A stretch of 64,000 nt of DNA from Ignavibacteriaceae bacterium (GCA_014860115.1 JACZKK010000166.1:1-64000); one strand, 5' to 3'; positions 43,316 through 53,004 are shown, counted from the first letter of the stretch. The notes: generated from the letters alone by a model not told the origin. Made by a program: numbers and translations.

Positions 43316-44589
43316 TGAGTAATTGAGGATAGTTGTTCCAGAAAATTCGGGTTTGAAATTGAAACACAATCGAATCCTTCAACGCTTCCCCCACCATTCA
43401 TAAGTAATGATAAAATTGCAAAAGCCATCGCAATTCTGTGATCACCAAAACTTGCAAACGGCTCAAATGATTTTTTAATCTTTCCTAAGAAACTAAATCC
43501 ATCTTCATACTCTTTAAGATCAAGTCCAATTTTTAATAAATTTCGACAAATAGCTTTTATTCTATCTGATTCTTTCACTCGCAATTCAGTTGCACCTCTC
43601 AGTTGGAAAGCTCCTTCAGCAAATATTCCGGCTATGACAAGAATAGGAATTTCATCAATGATTAAAGGAATTATTTCCTCGTCAATTTTTACATTTGAAA
43701 GATCACTCGATTTCACAAGTAAATCACCATAAATTTCATTATTAGAAATTCCTTTTTCTTCTATATGAATATTTCCACCCATTCTTTTTAGCAGACTCAG
43801 ACATTCTATTCTCGTCGGATTTAATGAAATATCTTTAATCAGAAGTTCTGAATTTTTAGTTAGCAACGTGAGAACGATAAAGAACATAGCTGAAGAAATA
43901 TCACCTGGAATAAAATATTCCTTTGCCACAGGATAATTACTTCTTGATACGGAAGATATAACATCATTGCCTTCTTTGGCAACGGATAAACCTAATAAAT
44001 TTTCAGTGTGATTTCTGGTTTGAATTGATTCGATCACAGATGTCTGTTCACTCAAATGTAAACCAGCTAAGAGAATTGCACTTTTAACCTGGGCACTTGC
44101 TACAGGCATCGCATATTTTATTGAGTTCAAATTATCAACAGGAAATATTTTTAACGGAAGTTTTACATCAGAACTTTCAATACGAGATCCCATTTGTGTT
44201 ATTGGTTCAATCACTCGCTTCATCGGTCTTGATGAAAGTGATTCATCACCAATGATTGTTGATTCAAAGTTTTGAGCAGCCAAAATACCTGCTAATAATC
44301 TTGCTGTAGTGCCGGAATTGCCCGCATTGAGTGGTTTAAATGGTTTCTGATAGCCCTTAAATCCACTTCCAAAAACAATTGTTTCATTATTATCTACTTC
44401 AATTCTGATTCCTAATTCCCGAAGACAATTGATAGTCGAATTAACATCATCACTATTAGAAATATTTTTTATATATGATTTACCATCAGCTAGAGATGAA
44501 ATTAGAAGTGCACGATGAGATATTGACTTATCTCCCGGAAGAGATAATTTACCCGAAACTTTATTAATTTTATTAAAGGATTGAATCAT
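43312..44589 (-). CDS. aroA: 3-phosphoshikimate 1-carboxyvinyltransferase (EPSP synthase)
   Basis: The 425-residue product shows SGKLSLPGDKSISHRALL, NAGNSGTTARLLAGIL, SLSSRPMKRVIEPI, LRVKESDRI and GDHRIAMAFAIL, the conserved blocks of EPSP synthase. It transfers enolpyruvyl from PEP to shikimate 3-phosphate in aromatic amino-acid synthesis. The start is well defined by MIQSFNKINKVSGKL. It is followed on the minus strand by no further gene before the convergent bshC. trmH ends 12 nt upstream, so the two are probably co-transcribed. Confidence 0.95.
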   Translation of the reverse strand: MIQSFNKINKVSGKLSLPGDKSISHRALLISSLADGKSYIKNISNSDDVNSTINCLRELGIRIEVDNNETIVFGSGFKGYQKPFKPLNAGNSGTTARLLAGILAAQNFESTIIGDESLSSRPMKRVIEPITQMGSRIESSDVKLPLKIFPVDNLNSIKYAMPVASAQVKSAILLAGLHLSEQTSVIESIQTRNHTENLLGLSVAKEGNDVISSVSRSNYPVAKEYFIPGDISSAMFFIVLTLLTKNSELLIKDISLNPTRIECLSLLKRMGGNIHIEEKGISNNEIYGDLLVKSSDLSNVKIDEEIIPLIIDEIPILVIAGIFAEGAFQLRGATELRVKESDRIKAICRNLLKIGLDLKEYEDGFSFLGKIKKSFEPFASFGDHRIAMAFAILSLLMNGGGSVEGFDCVSISNPNFLEQLSSITH

Positions 44590-44601
44590 TAAAAATAGAT
44601 T

Positions 44602-45198
44602 TTATTTTTTAGCCCATTCATCAATCAATTTCTTTAGTTCTTTCGACGTCATTTCACTTTTCTCATAAAGTCCTTTAAGATTTCTTTGCCTCAAAACCTC
44701 ATAAATTGTAATCGCTGCTGATACTGATACATTCAGGCTTTGTACCATTCCAAACATCGGGATATAAAATCTTTCATCAGCTAACTCCTCCGCTTCTTTG
44801 GATAATCCCCTATGCTCATTGCCAAAAACAATCGCTGTCTTTTTTGTGAAATCAAGTTCATAAAGGCTTTTTGAATTTGCATTAAGTGATGATGCATAAA
44901 TGGCAAATTTTTCTTTTTTAATTTGATTGTAACATTCATCAACAGATTTATACTTATCTCTTTCAATCCATTTATAGGCAGATGCTGAAGATTTCTTTCC
45001 GATCTTTGGAAATTTTTCAACATTATAAACCAATGATACTTTAGGTACACCGGCTGCATCACAAGTGCGGAAAATGGCACTTACATTATGAGGATCGTGG
45101 ATGTTTTCGAATACAACGTGAAGAGAGGGCTGTCTTTTTGAAACTACCCATTTTATTTTTTCAATTCGTTTTTCAGTTCTGAAATATGAATCAGACAC
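44602..45198 (-). CDS. trmH: tRNA (guanosine-2'-O-)-methyltransferase TrmH
   Basis: The SPOUT-family blocks are VVFENIHDPHNVSAIFRTCD, AIVFGNEHRGLS and IPMFGMVQSLNVSVSAAITI, which build the SAM-binding knot. The family methylates ribose of G18 in tRNA; the N-terminal RTEKRIEKIKWVVSKRQPSL also suits TrmH. The length of 198 residues is normal. The start overlaps the 3' end of the HicB-like gene by 8 nt, and aroA follows after 12 nt. Confidence 0.9.
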   Translation of the reverse strand: MSDSYFRTEKRIEKIKWVVSKRQPSLHVVFENIHDPHNVSAIFRTCDAAGVPKVSLVYNVEKFPKIGKKSSASAYKWIERDKYKSVDECYNQIKKEKFAIYASSLNANSKSLYELDFTKKTAIVFGNEHRGLSKEAEELADERFYIPMFGMVQSLNVSVSAAITIYEVLRQRNLKGLYEKSEMTSKELKKLIDEWAKK

Positions 45199-45418
45199 TT
45201 TTGTAGAATACTAATTTGTAAACAGAATGGTTTTTAACTCTTCGGGCTTTATCAAGCTTGAATTTTTTAATGTCGGTTTTTAAATAGAACGCAGCTAATT
45301 CAAGAATTTTTGATAAGACAGTATCTTCATCGTGAGCCCAGCTTTCGCAGCCGCTAAGTGAGGGAATTTCTGCGGTATAGCCATCGTTTGTCTGTGTAAC
45401 AACAACATCCAGTATCAT
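45191..45418 (-). CDS. HicB-like small protein (no HicA partner)
   Basis: This 75-residue product starts MILDVVVTQTNDGYTAEIPS and contains SLSGCESWAHDEDTVLSKI, the partial RNase H-like fold of HicB antitoxins. No hicA toxin gene is found on either side: upstream is deoC and downstream is trmH, which it overlaps by 8 nt. The usual C-terminal DNA-binding helix is absent or replaced by a short basic tail (FKLDKARRVKN). It may be a solitary HicB-fold protein with a housekeeping role linked to trmH rather than a toxin-antitoxin pair. Confidence 0.78.
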   Translation of the reverse strand: MILDVVVTQTNDGYTAEIPSLSGCESWAHDEDTVLSKILELAAFYLKTDIKKFKLDKARRVKNHSVYKLVFYKSV

Positions 45419-45437
45419 AGTTCAAACGATCACGAAA

Positions 45438-46295
45438 TTAACTTGAAACGATTTTAACACTTGCACTTGCTCCAATTCTATCAGCACCTGATGCTATCAT
45501 TGCTTCAGCTTCTTCTTTGGATCTTATTCCGCCAGCAGCTTTAACACCGATTGAACTCCCGACGACATATTTCATCAATGCAACGTCACCAACTGTTGCT
45601 CCGCCCTTGCTGAACCCTGTTGAGGTTTTTACAAAATCAGCACCGACTTTTTTACAAATCAAACACGCTTTCACTTTTTCTTCATCATTCAAAAGTGCTG
45701 CTTCTATAATAACTTTAACTAATGCGCTATTAGTTTTCGCTAACCGGACAACCTGGGCAACATCATTCTCAACGTATTCATATTTACCTGCTTTTAACAT
45801 TCCAACATTTATAACCATATCGATTTCTGTAGCACCGTTTTGGATCGCTTGCTCAGTTTCAAATTTCTTTACTTCGGTTGTATTTGCACCGAGTGGAAAA
45901 CCAACAACAGTACAGATTCTTACTTCCGTTCCTTTCAATAATGAAGAACACAAAGGAACGTAACCCGGATTGATACAAACCGATGCAAAGTGATACTTCT
46001 TTGCTTCCTCACAAAGTTCTGTTATTTCTGCTGGAGTTGCATCAGGTTTAAGCATTGTATGATCAATTTTTGAAGCAATGTCTTTATCTTTTAAGGAATT
46101 ACCAATTCCCTTTCCCGCTGCAATTCTTGATGCGCCAACATCAACAATATTCTTCACCGTTTTTGGTTGAGTGATTACATTTGTTTCCCATCCTTTGCAG
46201 GAATCGCCGTAGCAGTAATAATCTTTTAATACTTTCTCAAGAAATTCCTGAGAAACATCCTCATCTGATATTTTGTGGTTTATTTTATCTTCCAT
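45438..46295 (-). CDS. deoC: Deoxyribose-phosphate aldolase
   Basis: [22 protein letters not shown] (Schiff-base Lys) and [14 protein letters not shown] (second active-site Lys) are the DeoC motifs. The enzyme splits 2-deoxyribose 5-phosphate to acetaldehyde and glyceraldehyde 3-phosphate. At 285 residues it is longer than the usual 220-260 because of an N-terminal extension of about 70 residues with a [11 protein letters not shown] segment; I do not know the role of that extension. Its start overlaps the end of folD by 11 nt. Confidence 0.93.
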   Translation of the reverse strand: MEDKINHKISDEDVSQEFLEKVLKDYYCYGDSCKGWETNVITQPKTVKNIVDVGASRIAAGKGIGNSLKDKDIASKIDHTMLKPDATPAEITELCEEAKKYHFASVCINPGYVPLCSSLLKGTEVRICTVVGFPLGANTTEVKKFETEQAIQNGATEIDMVINVGMLKAGKYEYVENDVAQVVRLAKTNSALVKVIIEAALLNDEEKVKACLICKKVGADFVKTSTGFSKGGATVGDVALMKYVVGSSIGVKAAGGIRSKEEAEAMIASGADRIGASASVKIVSS

Positions 46296-47163
46296 ACTTA
46301 ATAAACCCTTCGTAAGTATTTTTTAAAAGCATTGCAATTGTCATTGGTCCTACTCCTCCGGGAACTGGAGTAATATAAGAGGCTTTCTTTGAAACTTCAT
46401 CAAAGTCAACATCACCAACAAGACGATAACCCTTCGATGCTGTGTTATCTTCAATCCGATTTATACCAACATCAATTACAACAACGCCATCTTTTACCAT
46501 ATTCCCTTTAACAAACTTGGGTGAACCCATTGCTGCAACTAAAATATCTGCCTGCTTTGTGTAATAGGAAACATCCGGTGCAGCAGAATGACAAACTGTA
46601 ACAACTGAATTTGCAAATTCCTTTTTCTGAAGCATAATGTTGGCAATTGGTTTACCGACGATGTTACTTCTACCAAGAACGACTACATGCTTGCCTTTAG
46701 TTTCAATCTTATATCTGATCAGCAGTTCCTGAATTCCTGCAGGAGTGCAGGATCGAAAAGCTGGTTTTCCAATTACGAGATTTCCCACGCTGATTGGGTG
46801 AAATCCATCAACATCTTTTTGTGGTGAGATTGCTTCAATGACTTTATCTTCATCAATCTGTTTTGGAAGAGGAAGCTGAACTAAAATTCCATTAAATAAG
46901 TTATTTTGATTGTAAGATTCAATCAATTCCAGCAAAGCTGTTTCTTTCATATCAGATGGATATCTTTCCGTAACTGCTCTCATTCCAATTTCTTCACAAG
47001 CTTTTGCTTTTCCTCTCACATAACTTTCTGAAGCAGGATTATCACCAACCAAAATGGCGACTAATCCGGGAACATTCTTGCCTGTTGATTTTAATTTATC
47101 AATTTCAGTTTTTAATTCATTCCTGATATCCTGAGCTATTTTTTTACCATCAATGATTATCAT
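46285..47163 (-). CDS. folD: Bifunctional methylenetetrahydrofolate dehydrogenase/cyclohydrolase
   Basis: The 292-residue product has [15 protein letters not shown] (catalytic Lys region), [32 protein letters not shown] (NADP fold) and [17 protein letters not shown], all FolD signatures. It interconverts 5,10-methylene- and 10-formyl-tetrahydrofolate. The start overlaps the upstream ymdB-type gene by 4 nt and the 3' end overlaps deoC by 11 nt, giving a tight operon of the three genes. Confidence 0.95.
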   Translation of the reverse strand: MIIIDGKKIAQDIRNELKTEIDKLKSTGKNVPGLVAILVGDNPASESYVRGKAKACEEIGMRAVTERYPSDMKETALLELIESYNQNNLFNGILVQLPLPKQIDEDKVIEAISPQKDVDGFHPISVGNLVIGKPAFRSCTPAGIQELLIRYKIETKGKHVVVLGRSNIVGKPIANIMLQKKEFANSVVTVCHSAAPDVSYYTKQADILVAAMGSPKFVKGNMVKDGVVVIDVGINRIEDNTASKGYRLVGDVDFDEVSKKASYITPVPGGVGPMTIAMLLKNTYEGFIKYGR

Positions 47164-47966
47164 TTTTCAATTGCCTTAACAAAATCTGGAAATAAAATTC
47201 TTTCTATATGAGTTGTCTTTCCTGTGGCCGAATCTACTTTCAGAAACACACCACAGAGATGAACATCGTTTGTGGCAGCTTCATACTTTTGGGGAGTCTG
47301 ATACAAAAATCTGTTCACTGCAGCCTGGACTTTCATTCCAACTACTGACTCATAAGGGCCGGACATTCCTGCATCTGTAATGTAACCTGTCCCCTTTGGC
47401 ATTATCCGTTCATCAGATGTCTGAATGTGTGTATGAGTTCCTATCAACGCACTTACACGTCCATCAAGATAATGCGACATCGCAATTTTTTCTGCAGTGG
47501 CTTCAGCATGGAAGTCGACTACAATTACTTTGGTTTCGTTTTCGATTTTAGGTAACACCCAATCAGCTGAACGAAAAGGACAATCAATTGCAGCCATAAA
47601 AGTTCTTCCCTGAAGATTTAGAACAGCCACTTTCCCTTTTTTCGTTTCGGCAACGTAATAACCGTTACCATATGTTCCTTTTGGATAGTTCAACGGTCGT
47701 AACGCTCTTGGTTCTCTTCTAAGATAGTCCTGAGATTGATGTTTATCCCAGGTATGATTTCCCCCGGTCAGAACGTGAACTCCAAGGTCAAAAAGTTGGT
47801 TGCCTTCTTTATCTGTGCAGCCTTTACCTTCTGAAGCATTTTCAGCGTTAGCAATTACAAGATCAGCTTTGTATTTCTGTATGAGTCCGGGAAGCCAGGT
47901 TTGGACAAGATCCATTCCCGGTTTTCCAACGATATCTCCAATGAATAGAATATTGATTGTGGGCAT
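47160..47966 (-). CDS. YmdB-type metallophosphoesterase (TIGR00282 family)
   Basis: NILFIGDIVGKPG, IANAENASEGKG, LTGGNHTWDK, DFHAEATAEKIAMSHYLDG and LIGTHTHIQTSD are the two-metal-site blocks of the YmdB family. The Bacillus member hydrolyses 2',3'-cyclic AMP. Length 268 residues is normal and the protein is cytoplasmic. It starts the ymdB-folD-deoC operon, overlapping folD by 4 nt. Confidence 0.92.
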   Translation of the reverse strand: MPTINILFIGDIVGKPGMDLVQTWLPGLIQKYKADLVIANAENASEGKGCTDKEGNQLFDLGVHVLTGGNHTWDKHQSQDYLRREPRALRPLNYPKGTYGNGYYVAETKKGKVAVLNLQGRTFMAAIDCPFRSADWVLPKIENETKVIVVDFHAEATAEKIAMSHYLDGRVSALIGTHTHIQTSDERIMPKGTGYITDAGMSGPYESVVGMKVQAAVNRFLYQTPQKYEAATNDVHLCGVFLKVDSATGKTTHIERILFPDFVKAIEK

Positions 47967-48126
47967 ATAAGTGTGATTTTTTGATGCAAAATATAGCTAT
48001 AATCAGGGAAAGTTTACAGGATAGAATTTTGAAAAGTCATTTTTGATAGCTTAGTAAAGACACCAGGATATATTCATTGACTATAATTTATTCACTAGCG
48101 TCGTAACTCAAATAAAAAAATTATTT

Positions 48127-48681
48127 CTATAACTCCCAGGCAAAGCCAATATTAAAACTAATAACAGTATCAAAATTAGTCGAGTAATAATCTTTATTTT
48201 CGACGTAGGAATTAAAATAATATACACCATTTGGAAATGGTTTTTGAAATGTAAGGTCAAACGTTACGAATGTCTTCTGAACCTTTATCTTATATCCTAC
48301 TCCAACTAAAGGTAATACGAACAAATCATTTCTTATATAATGAGATGTACCGCTTCCGCCTACATTAGCATGTAATTTTATACCGACAATTAAATTAACA
48401 CCTGATTGAAATGGAAAAATCTTTAGATTGGTACTTAACTCATAACCATTGAAGTCTTCAGAGTTAAAAGCTATACCCGGTCTAAATTCCATCTCAAAAA
48501 TACCACTAAGCGGGACACTGACAGATATGTTAAGGTTCATCCCGACCGAAGTTTCTTTTTCAAATATTAATATATCCGGTCCCAAACCTGTTCCCATTGA
48601 AACTGTTTGCGACTGGACTATGCCAGGTAATATCATTAAAAATAATATAGCAATATTCATTGTCAACATTGATCTGTCCAT
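48127..48681 (-). CDS. Small outer-membrane beta-barrel protein
   Basis: This 184-residue product has a signal peptide (leader ending PGIVQSQ) and strands such as GIFEMEFRPGIAFNS, LIVGIKLHANVGGSG and FVLPLVGVGYKIKV, ending in VISFNIGFAWEL. The shape is that of an OmpW/OmpA-type barrel. It stands alone, 160 nt after the ymdB-type gene start and divergent from the exonuclease-UvrC gene. No specific family recognised. Confidence 0.66.
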   Translation of the reverse strand: MDRSMLTMNIAILFLMILPGIVQSQTVSMGTGLGPDILIFEKETSVGMNLNISVSVPLSGIFEMEFRPGIAFNSEDFNGYELSTNLKIFPFQSGVNLIVGIKLHANVGGSGTSHYIRNDLFVLPLVGVGYKIKVQKTFVTFDLTFQKPFPNGVYYFNSYVENKDYYSTNFDTVISFNIGFAWEL

Positions 48682-48865
48682 AAAAATACTATTGTTATAT
48701 TAAACTATTCTGTATTCAAGCACATTAGTGAGACCAGTTCCAACAATAATAAATAATTATCTTTATTATGATAGTTTTAATTCTTATAGGAAACTTACTT
48801 GATGTTTTATCATATATCAAGAATTTTATTTTGAAACTCTTAATCATAAGTGATAGATTTCGGAT

Positions 48866-50590
48866 ATGATTACTTCAGAACTTCCATCAACTTTACTTAA
48901 AGACACTGAATTCAGTGTGCTTGATGTTGAAACCACAGGACTTTCTGCAAGAAACAACCGAGTTATCGAAATCGGAATTGTTAAAGTTAAAAACCTCAAA
49001 ATAACTGACAGATATTCAACACTAATTAATCCCGGCTGTGATATTCCATATTTCATAACTCAGTTTACTGGCATTGCAAATAGCGATGTAGCTTATTCAC
49101 CAAGCTTTTATGACACTGCGGAAGAGATTGAAGAGTTTATTGGTAATTCAATTGTCAGCGGGCACAACTTAAGTTTTGATGAAGGTTTTTTGAGCTGTGA
49201 ATTCGTAAGGAATGGTTTTGAACCATTGAGTAATCTGTCTGTCTGCACCTTAAAACTTTCGAGAAAAATTTTCCCGTCTTTAAAAAGCAAATCATTAGGA
49301 TCAGTATCAGAGTACCTTGGGATTAAAAATAGAGATTCACACCGTGCACTTTCTGATGCAGAAGCTACTGCACAAATTTTAATCAAACTGATAAAGAAAT
49401 TATCCAAAGAGAAAGGTATTAAAACAATTCAGCAATTGGTTGAGTTTCAAACATCGGTTGTTCCATCAAACCAGTTAATAAAATTGCCAAAGGATATTCA
49501 CGACTCAATCTATTCCCTGCCCGATACTCCCGGTGTGTATTACTTTCTGAATAAAAAGAATGAGATTATTTATATAGGTAAGGCAAAATCACTGAAGGAT
49601 AGAGTGCGAAGTTATTTCGCTGCTACGACCGTTGGAAAGCCGAAAAAGATTGTCAAACAGGCAGTGAAAATAAAAACTGAAATAACAAACTCTGAACTGA
49701 CTGCGCTTTTATTGGAAGCTGAAAGTATTAAGCTTATAAATCCTAGACATAACCGGCAGCTAAAAAAATATGGGAATAAATACTTTGTCAGAATTAACAA
49801 GAGTAATAAATATCCCAAAGCTGAAATCACTTCCAAGTTTGATTTTGACGGCAATGATTATTTTGGATTGTTTATCTCAAGGAGAAAAGCTGAAGTAGTT
49901 CTCGATATAATTGATAAAACATTTGTGCTTCGTGAATGTGATGAAAAAGAATTCAAAAAAGGAAGGAAATGTTTTCTCGCAGATATTGAAAGATGCACAG
50001 CGCCTTGTATAAAGAAAGATGATCCTGATTATTTTAATGAATTAGAAAGAGTTTATGAATTCCTATCCGGTGGAAATCAATCAGCTTTAAATCGTATGCT
50101 GAATAAGATGAAAAACTACGCAGCTAATGAAAAGTTTGAAAAAGCAGCCGAAACAAAGCAAGTAATTGATTTATTACTATCTCAGACTCATAAATCTTCT
50201 CTTTTAGCCGAACCAGTCAATAAAGCCAATGTTATGTTTGAGATTACAGAGGGAATTAATCACGATTATATCCTTCTTCTTGAAGGGAAATATTTTATCA
50301 AGAGAAGTTCAAATTCGGGGAAAGATAGTTTTGAAGATGCATTGGATGATTTTTACTCGCATACAATACAGACTGATATAAATCCTACTGAAGAAGACCT
50401 TGAAAAAATGAAGATCAGCTTGAACTGGCTGGCAAAAAACAGGAATAAAGTCAGAATCTTTTATTTGAAAGAGTTCGCTTCAAAGGAGGAGTTATTCAAT
50501 GCGATGAATTCAAATAAATCTTCATCAAAAAAATCAACAAAATATTTTAATGTAAAAAGATTAGTAATACAAAACTCGATAGATAAATAG
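48866..50590 (+). CDS. DEDDh exonuclease fused to UvrC-type GIY-YIG nuclease
   Basis: Residues about 12-175 are a DnaQ-like 3'-5' exonuclease with D20, E22, D105, H159 and D164. Residues about 216-300 are the GIY-YIG domain of UvrC (TPGVYYFL, IIYIGKAKSLKDRV), followed by the Cys-bearing linker CFLADIERCTAPC (normal in UvrC) and a UVR-like helical pair near 380-430. The RNase H-like endonuclease and helix-hairpin-helix domains of UvrC are missing. This fusion is known in several bacteria; a role in lesion repair or end processing is likely but unproven. The next gene follows immediately with a TTG start. Confidence 0.88.
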   Translation: MITSELPSTLLKDTEFSVLDVETTGLSARNNRVIEIGIVKVKNLKITDRYSTLINPGCDIPYFITQFTGIANSDVAYSPSFYDTAEEIEEFIGNSIVSGHNLSFDEGFLSCEFVRNGFEPLSNLSVCTLKLSRKIFPSLKSKSLGSVSEYLGIKNRDSHRALSDAEATAQILIKLIKKLSKEKGIKTIQQLVEFQTSVVPSNQLIKLPKDIHDSIYSLPDTPGVYYFLNKKNEIIYIGKAKSLKDRVRSYFAATTVGKPKKIVKQAVKIKTEITNSELTALLLEAESIKLINPRHNRQLKKYGNKYFVRINKSNKYPKAEITSKFDFDGNDYFGLFISRRKAEVVLDIIDKTFVLRECDEKEFKKGRKCFLADIERCTAPCIKKDDPDYFNELERVYEFLSGGNQSALNRMLNKMKNYAANEKFEKAAETKQVIDLLLSQTHKSSLLAEPVNKANVMFEITEGINHDYILLLEGKYFIKRSSNSGKDSFEDALDDFYSHTIQTDINPTEEDLEKMKISLNWLAKNRNKVRIFYLKEFASKEELFNAMNSNKSSSKKSTKYFNVKRLVIQNSIDK

Positions 50591-50591
50591 A

Positions 50592-51371
50592 TTGAAATCT
50601 CATCAACTTGACCGTATTCTGAATAACAAAACACTTGGCTCTTCTGAGCTAGTTAAAATACTGAATAACTACTTTCTTTCTATTCGTAAAAATAAATCAG
50701 AAATATTGCGAAGCATTCGTTTGGTAAAGGCAAGGCTTGGTCATCTTGAAGAAATTAATTCATACATAAGACAGGTGCAGTCAGAGCTGAAATCAGAGCC
50801 CGGTTTACTATATTTTCTAAGAAGTCATTCATTTCAGCAAAAAGCAAAAGTGGATATAATTTTTAAGAAAATATATTCGCATTTAAAGACCTTAAATAGC
50901 GTGATTACTTTATCGCGAAGCGGTACTATTTTAGGAATTTTGAAGTCATGGCATCAGAAGAATAAGAACATTAGAGTTGTTGTCTGTGAATCGAGACCAA
51001 ATTTAGAAGGTAGATTAATGGCGGAATCACTAACTCGTGAAGGAATAAAAACTGAATTAATTACGGATGCAATGCTGGGATTATTTATTTCAAAAGTCGA
51101 TGCTGCTATAATTGGTGCTGATGTGGTTTTGAATAACGGAAACATAGTAAACAAAGTTGGCAGCAAGGCACTTTCTTTACTTTGCAGGGAATATAAAAAA
51201 CCACTTTTTGTTGTTACAGCTAAATCAAAACTCTCGAAGAATAAATCTTTCAAACAAAAGAAAGAGAATCCAAAAGAAGTCTGGGACAAGAATGTAAAAA
51301 ATCTATCAGTCAGCAACATTTATTTTGAAGAAATAGAAAAGAAGTTTGTCACAAAAATCTTTACAGAATAA
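50592..51371 (+). CDS. eIF-2B alpha-like / MtnA-related isomerase-fold protein
   Basis: The C-terminal part holds VVCESRPNLEGRLMAESLTR, DAAIIGADVVLNNGNIVNKV and PLFVVTAKSKL, the signature of the eIF-2B/ribose-1,5-bisphosphate isomerase/MtnA superfamily. The family isomerises phosphorylated aldoses to ketoses or acts in translation-factor-like complexes, and bacterial free-standing members are poorly characterised. The start is a TTG one base after the stop of the exonuclease-UvrC gene; an in-frame stop at 50580-50582 rules out any earlier start. Length 259 residues fits. Confidence 0.8.
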   Translation: MKSHQLDRILNNKTLGSSELVKILNNYFLSIRKNKSEILRSIRLVKARLGHLEEINSYIRQVQSELKSEPGLLYFLRSHSFQQKAKVDIIFKKIYSHLKTLNSVITLSRSGTILGILKSWHQKNKNIRVVVCESRPNLEGRLMAESLTREGIKTELITDAMLGLFISKVDAAIIGADVVLNNGNIVNKVGSKALSLLCREYKKPLFVVTAKSKLSKNKSFKQKKENPKEVWDKNVKNLSVSNIYFEEIEKKFVTKIFTE

Positions 51372-51381
51372 TCTTAGTTAA

Positions 51382-52719
51382 TTAAACTGTGACTATTTGT
51401 TTGCTCCTTGAATTAAATCTAAGTGTCAGCAAGACTGCCGAGGTTGTTAATCCTAATAACAAACCAATCCAAACACCTTGAACACCCATTTCAAAATTAA
51501 ATCCAAGCAGATATCCAACCGGCAATCCTACAATCCAGTACGCTATGAAAGTTATTGCTGTGGGAATTTTGACATCTGTCAAACCACGAAGAATACCAAT
51601 GCCGACTGCCTGAGTTCCGTCAGATAATTGAAAAAGCGCCGCAATAACCAGCAAGGAGGAAGCATACGAAATAACAACCTCATCACTAACATATAGAGTG
51701 GGTAAAAAATTTCTTCCAAGAATAAAAACAACTCCCGCACAGAGCATTATTGATGCGCCAAGCAAAGAAGCAGTGAATCCTGCTCTCCTGGTTTCCGCAA
51801 TATCTTTCATCCCAACGGCATTGCCAACCCGTATCGAACCAGCAGCAGAAATACCAAGCACAGCCATAAATGAAATAGAAGCAAGGTTTAATGCTATCTG
51901 ATGAGCAGCCAATTGCGCTGTTCCTAGCCAACCAACCATCACAACCGCGAATGCAAACGCACCAACTTCAAAGAAATACTGGAAACCACTTGGTAATCCG
52001 AGTGATAATATTTTTTTAATGACAAGCCAATTGACACTTTTGTAATGAAAAGAAACGTCATATTTTTTGAAGAATTTGTTATTCATAACGAATCCCATAA
52101 GTGCCAAAGCCATAAAAATCCTGGATGCGAAGGTTGCCCAACCGGCACCGTTCAACTCCAATGCGGGAAATCCAAGATTGCCAAATATCAAAACCCAATT
52201 AGCAAAAACATTTACCAGGTTAGCAATCAGAGTAATAATCATCGCCGGACGCATAACTGATAAACCCTCAATGAATTGCTTATAAGATTGAAATAGCAAA
52301 AGCGGTACTGCGCTCAATCCCAATATTTTCATATACCATGTTGCTTGTATTTGTACGTCTTCAGGCTGGTCTAAGTATTGAATTAAATCTGCGGTAAAAT
52401 ATATAATTATAGCTATGATAATTGAAAAAACGCTATTCACCAGAAGTGACTGCCTGAAATAAACACCACAATCCTCCATCTTCCCTGCTCCTACCGAAAT
52501 TGCAACAAGTGGAGTTACAGCATAGGAAACTCCGATCCCAACAATCATTATAATAAATGCCATACCATTACCTAAAGAAGCAGCAGCGAGAGGAGCAGCG
52601 CCAAGCTTGCCTACCATAAGGCTGTCGACAACTCCCATCATAATTATTCCTAGCTGCCCAATAATTACAGGATAAGCCAACCGAAATGTGCTTGCAATAT
52701 GTCTTTTAATATGAATCAT
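51382..52719 (-). CDS. MATE family efflux transporter
   Basis: The 445-residue protein has twelve predicted helices in the two six-helix halves of MATE transporters. Family blocks include AYPVIIGQLGIIMMGVVDSL at the start, GMAFIIMIVGIGVSYAVTPL and PSGFQYFFEVGAFAFAVVMV. MATE pumps exchange Na+ or H+ for drugs or metabolites. It is convergent with the eIF2B-like gene (10 nt between ends). An upstream minus-strand terminator at 52791 makes it an independent unit. Confidence 0.92.
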   Translation of the reverse strand: MIHIKRHIASTFRLAYPVIIGQLGIIMMGVVDSLMVGKLGAAPLAAASLGNGMAFIIMIVGIGVSYAVTPLVAISVGAGKMEDCGVYFRQSLLVNSVFSIIIAIIIYFTADLIQYLDQPEDVQIQATWYMKILGLSAVPLLLFQSYKQFIEGLSVMRPAMIITLIANLVNVFANWVLIFGNLGFPALELNGAGWATFASRIFMALALMGFVMNNKFFKKYDVSFHYKSVNWLVIKKILSLGLPSGFQYFFEVGAFAFAVVMVGWLGTAQLAAHQIALNLASISFMAVLGISAAGSIRVGNAVGMKDIAETRRAGFTASLLGASIMLCAGVVFILGRNFLPTLYVSDEVVISYASSLLVIAALFQLSDGTQAVGIGILRGLTDVKIPTAITFIAYWIVGLPVGYLLGFNFEMGVQGVWIGLLLGLTTSAVLLTLRFNSRSKQIVTV

Positions 52720-52790
52720 GGGATTTTAATCTGTTTGTAAAATTAAATAATTGCAGGTGAATTTACCCGTGTTGGATCAAAATTCTTTAT

Positions 52791-52821
52791 AAAAGAAAAG
52801 TCCCGAATAAAATCCGGGACT
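52791..52821 (-). terminator. Intrinsic terminator
   Basis: On the minus strand AGTCCCG pairs with CGGGACT around a 9-nt A/T-rich loop, then CTTTTCTTTT follows. It would end minus-strand transcription coming from the tRNA-Ser(CGA) region before the MATE gene. Confidence 0.75.
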
Positions 52822-53004
52822 CTTCCAGGGTAGCATGTTTATCTGCTGTCTTGGGGGGATAACTCTATTTTATATATGACTTCTCAAATCTCTGATGGAA
52901 ATATAATTCGGAGTTAGGGGGGCTAAAATCTAATTCTTATAAGTGGTGAATTTATCTGATTAGAAATCTACTACCTTTATGAACAGAGAACCGATATTTT
53001 ACCA
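52822..53004. other. Intergenic segment with paired G6 tracts around a hairpin
   Basis: Between the terminator at 52791 and the small membrane-protein gene, the plus strand has GGGGGG at 52853-52858 and at 52917-52922. Just inside them TAACTC (52860-52865) and GAGTTA (52911-52916) can pair. I find no reading frame and no match to a known RNA family. It could be an untranslated part of the tRNA transcript or a small RNA. Confidence 0.4.

Noticed and set aside
52822-53004. SRP RNA, 6S RNA or tmRNA in the intergenic region
   Set aside because: None of the conserved cores could be found; only the paired G6 tracts and a terminator are present.
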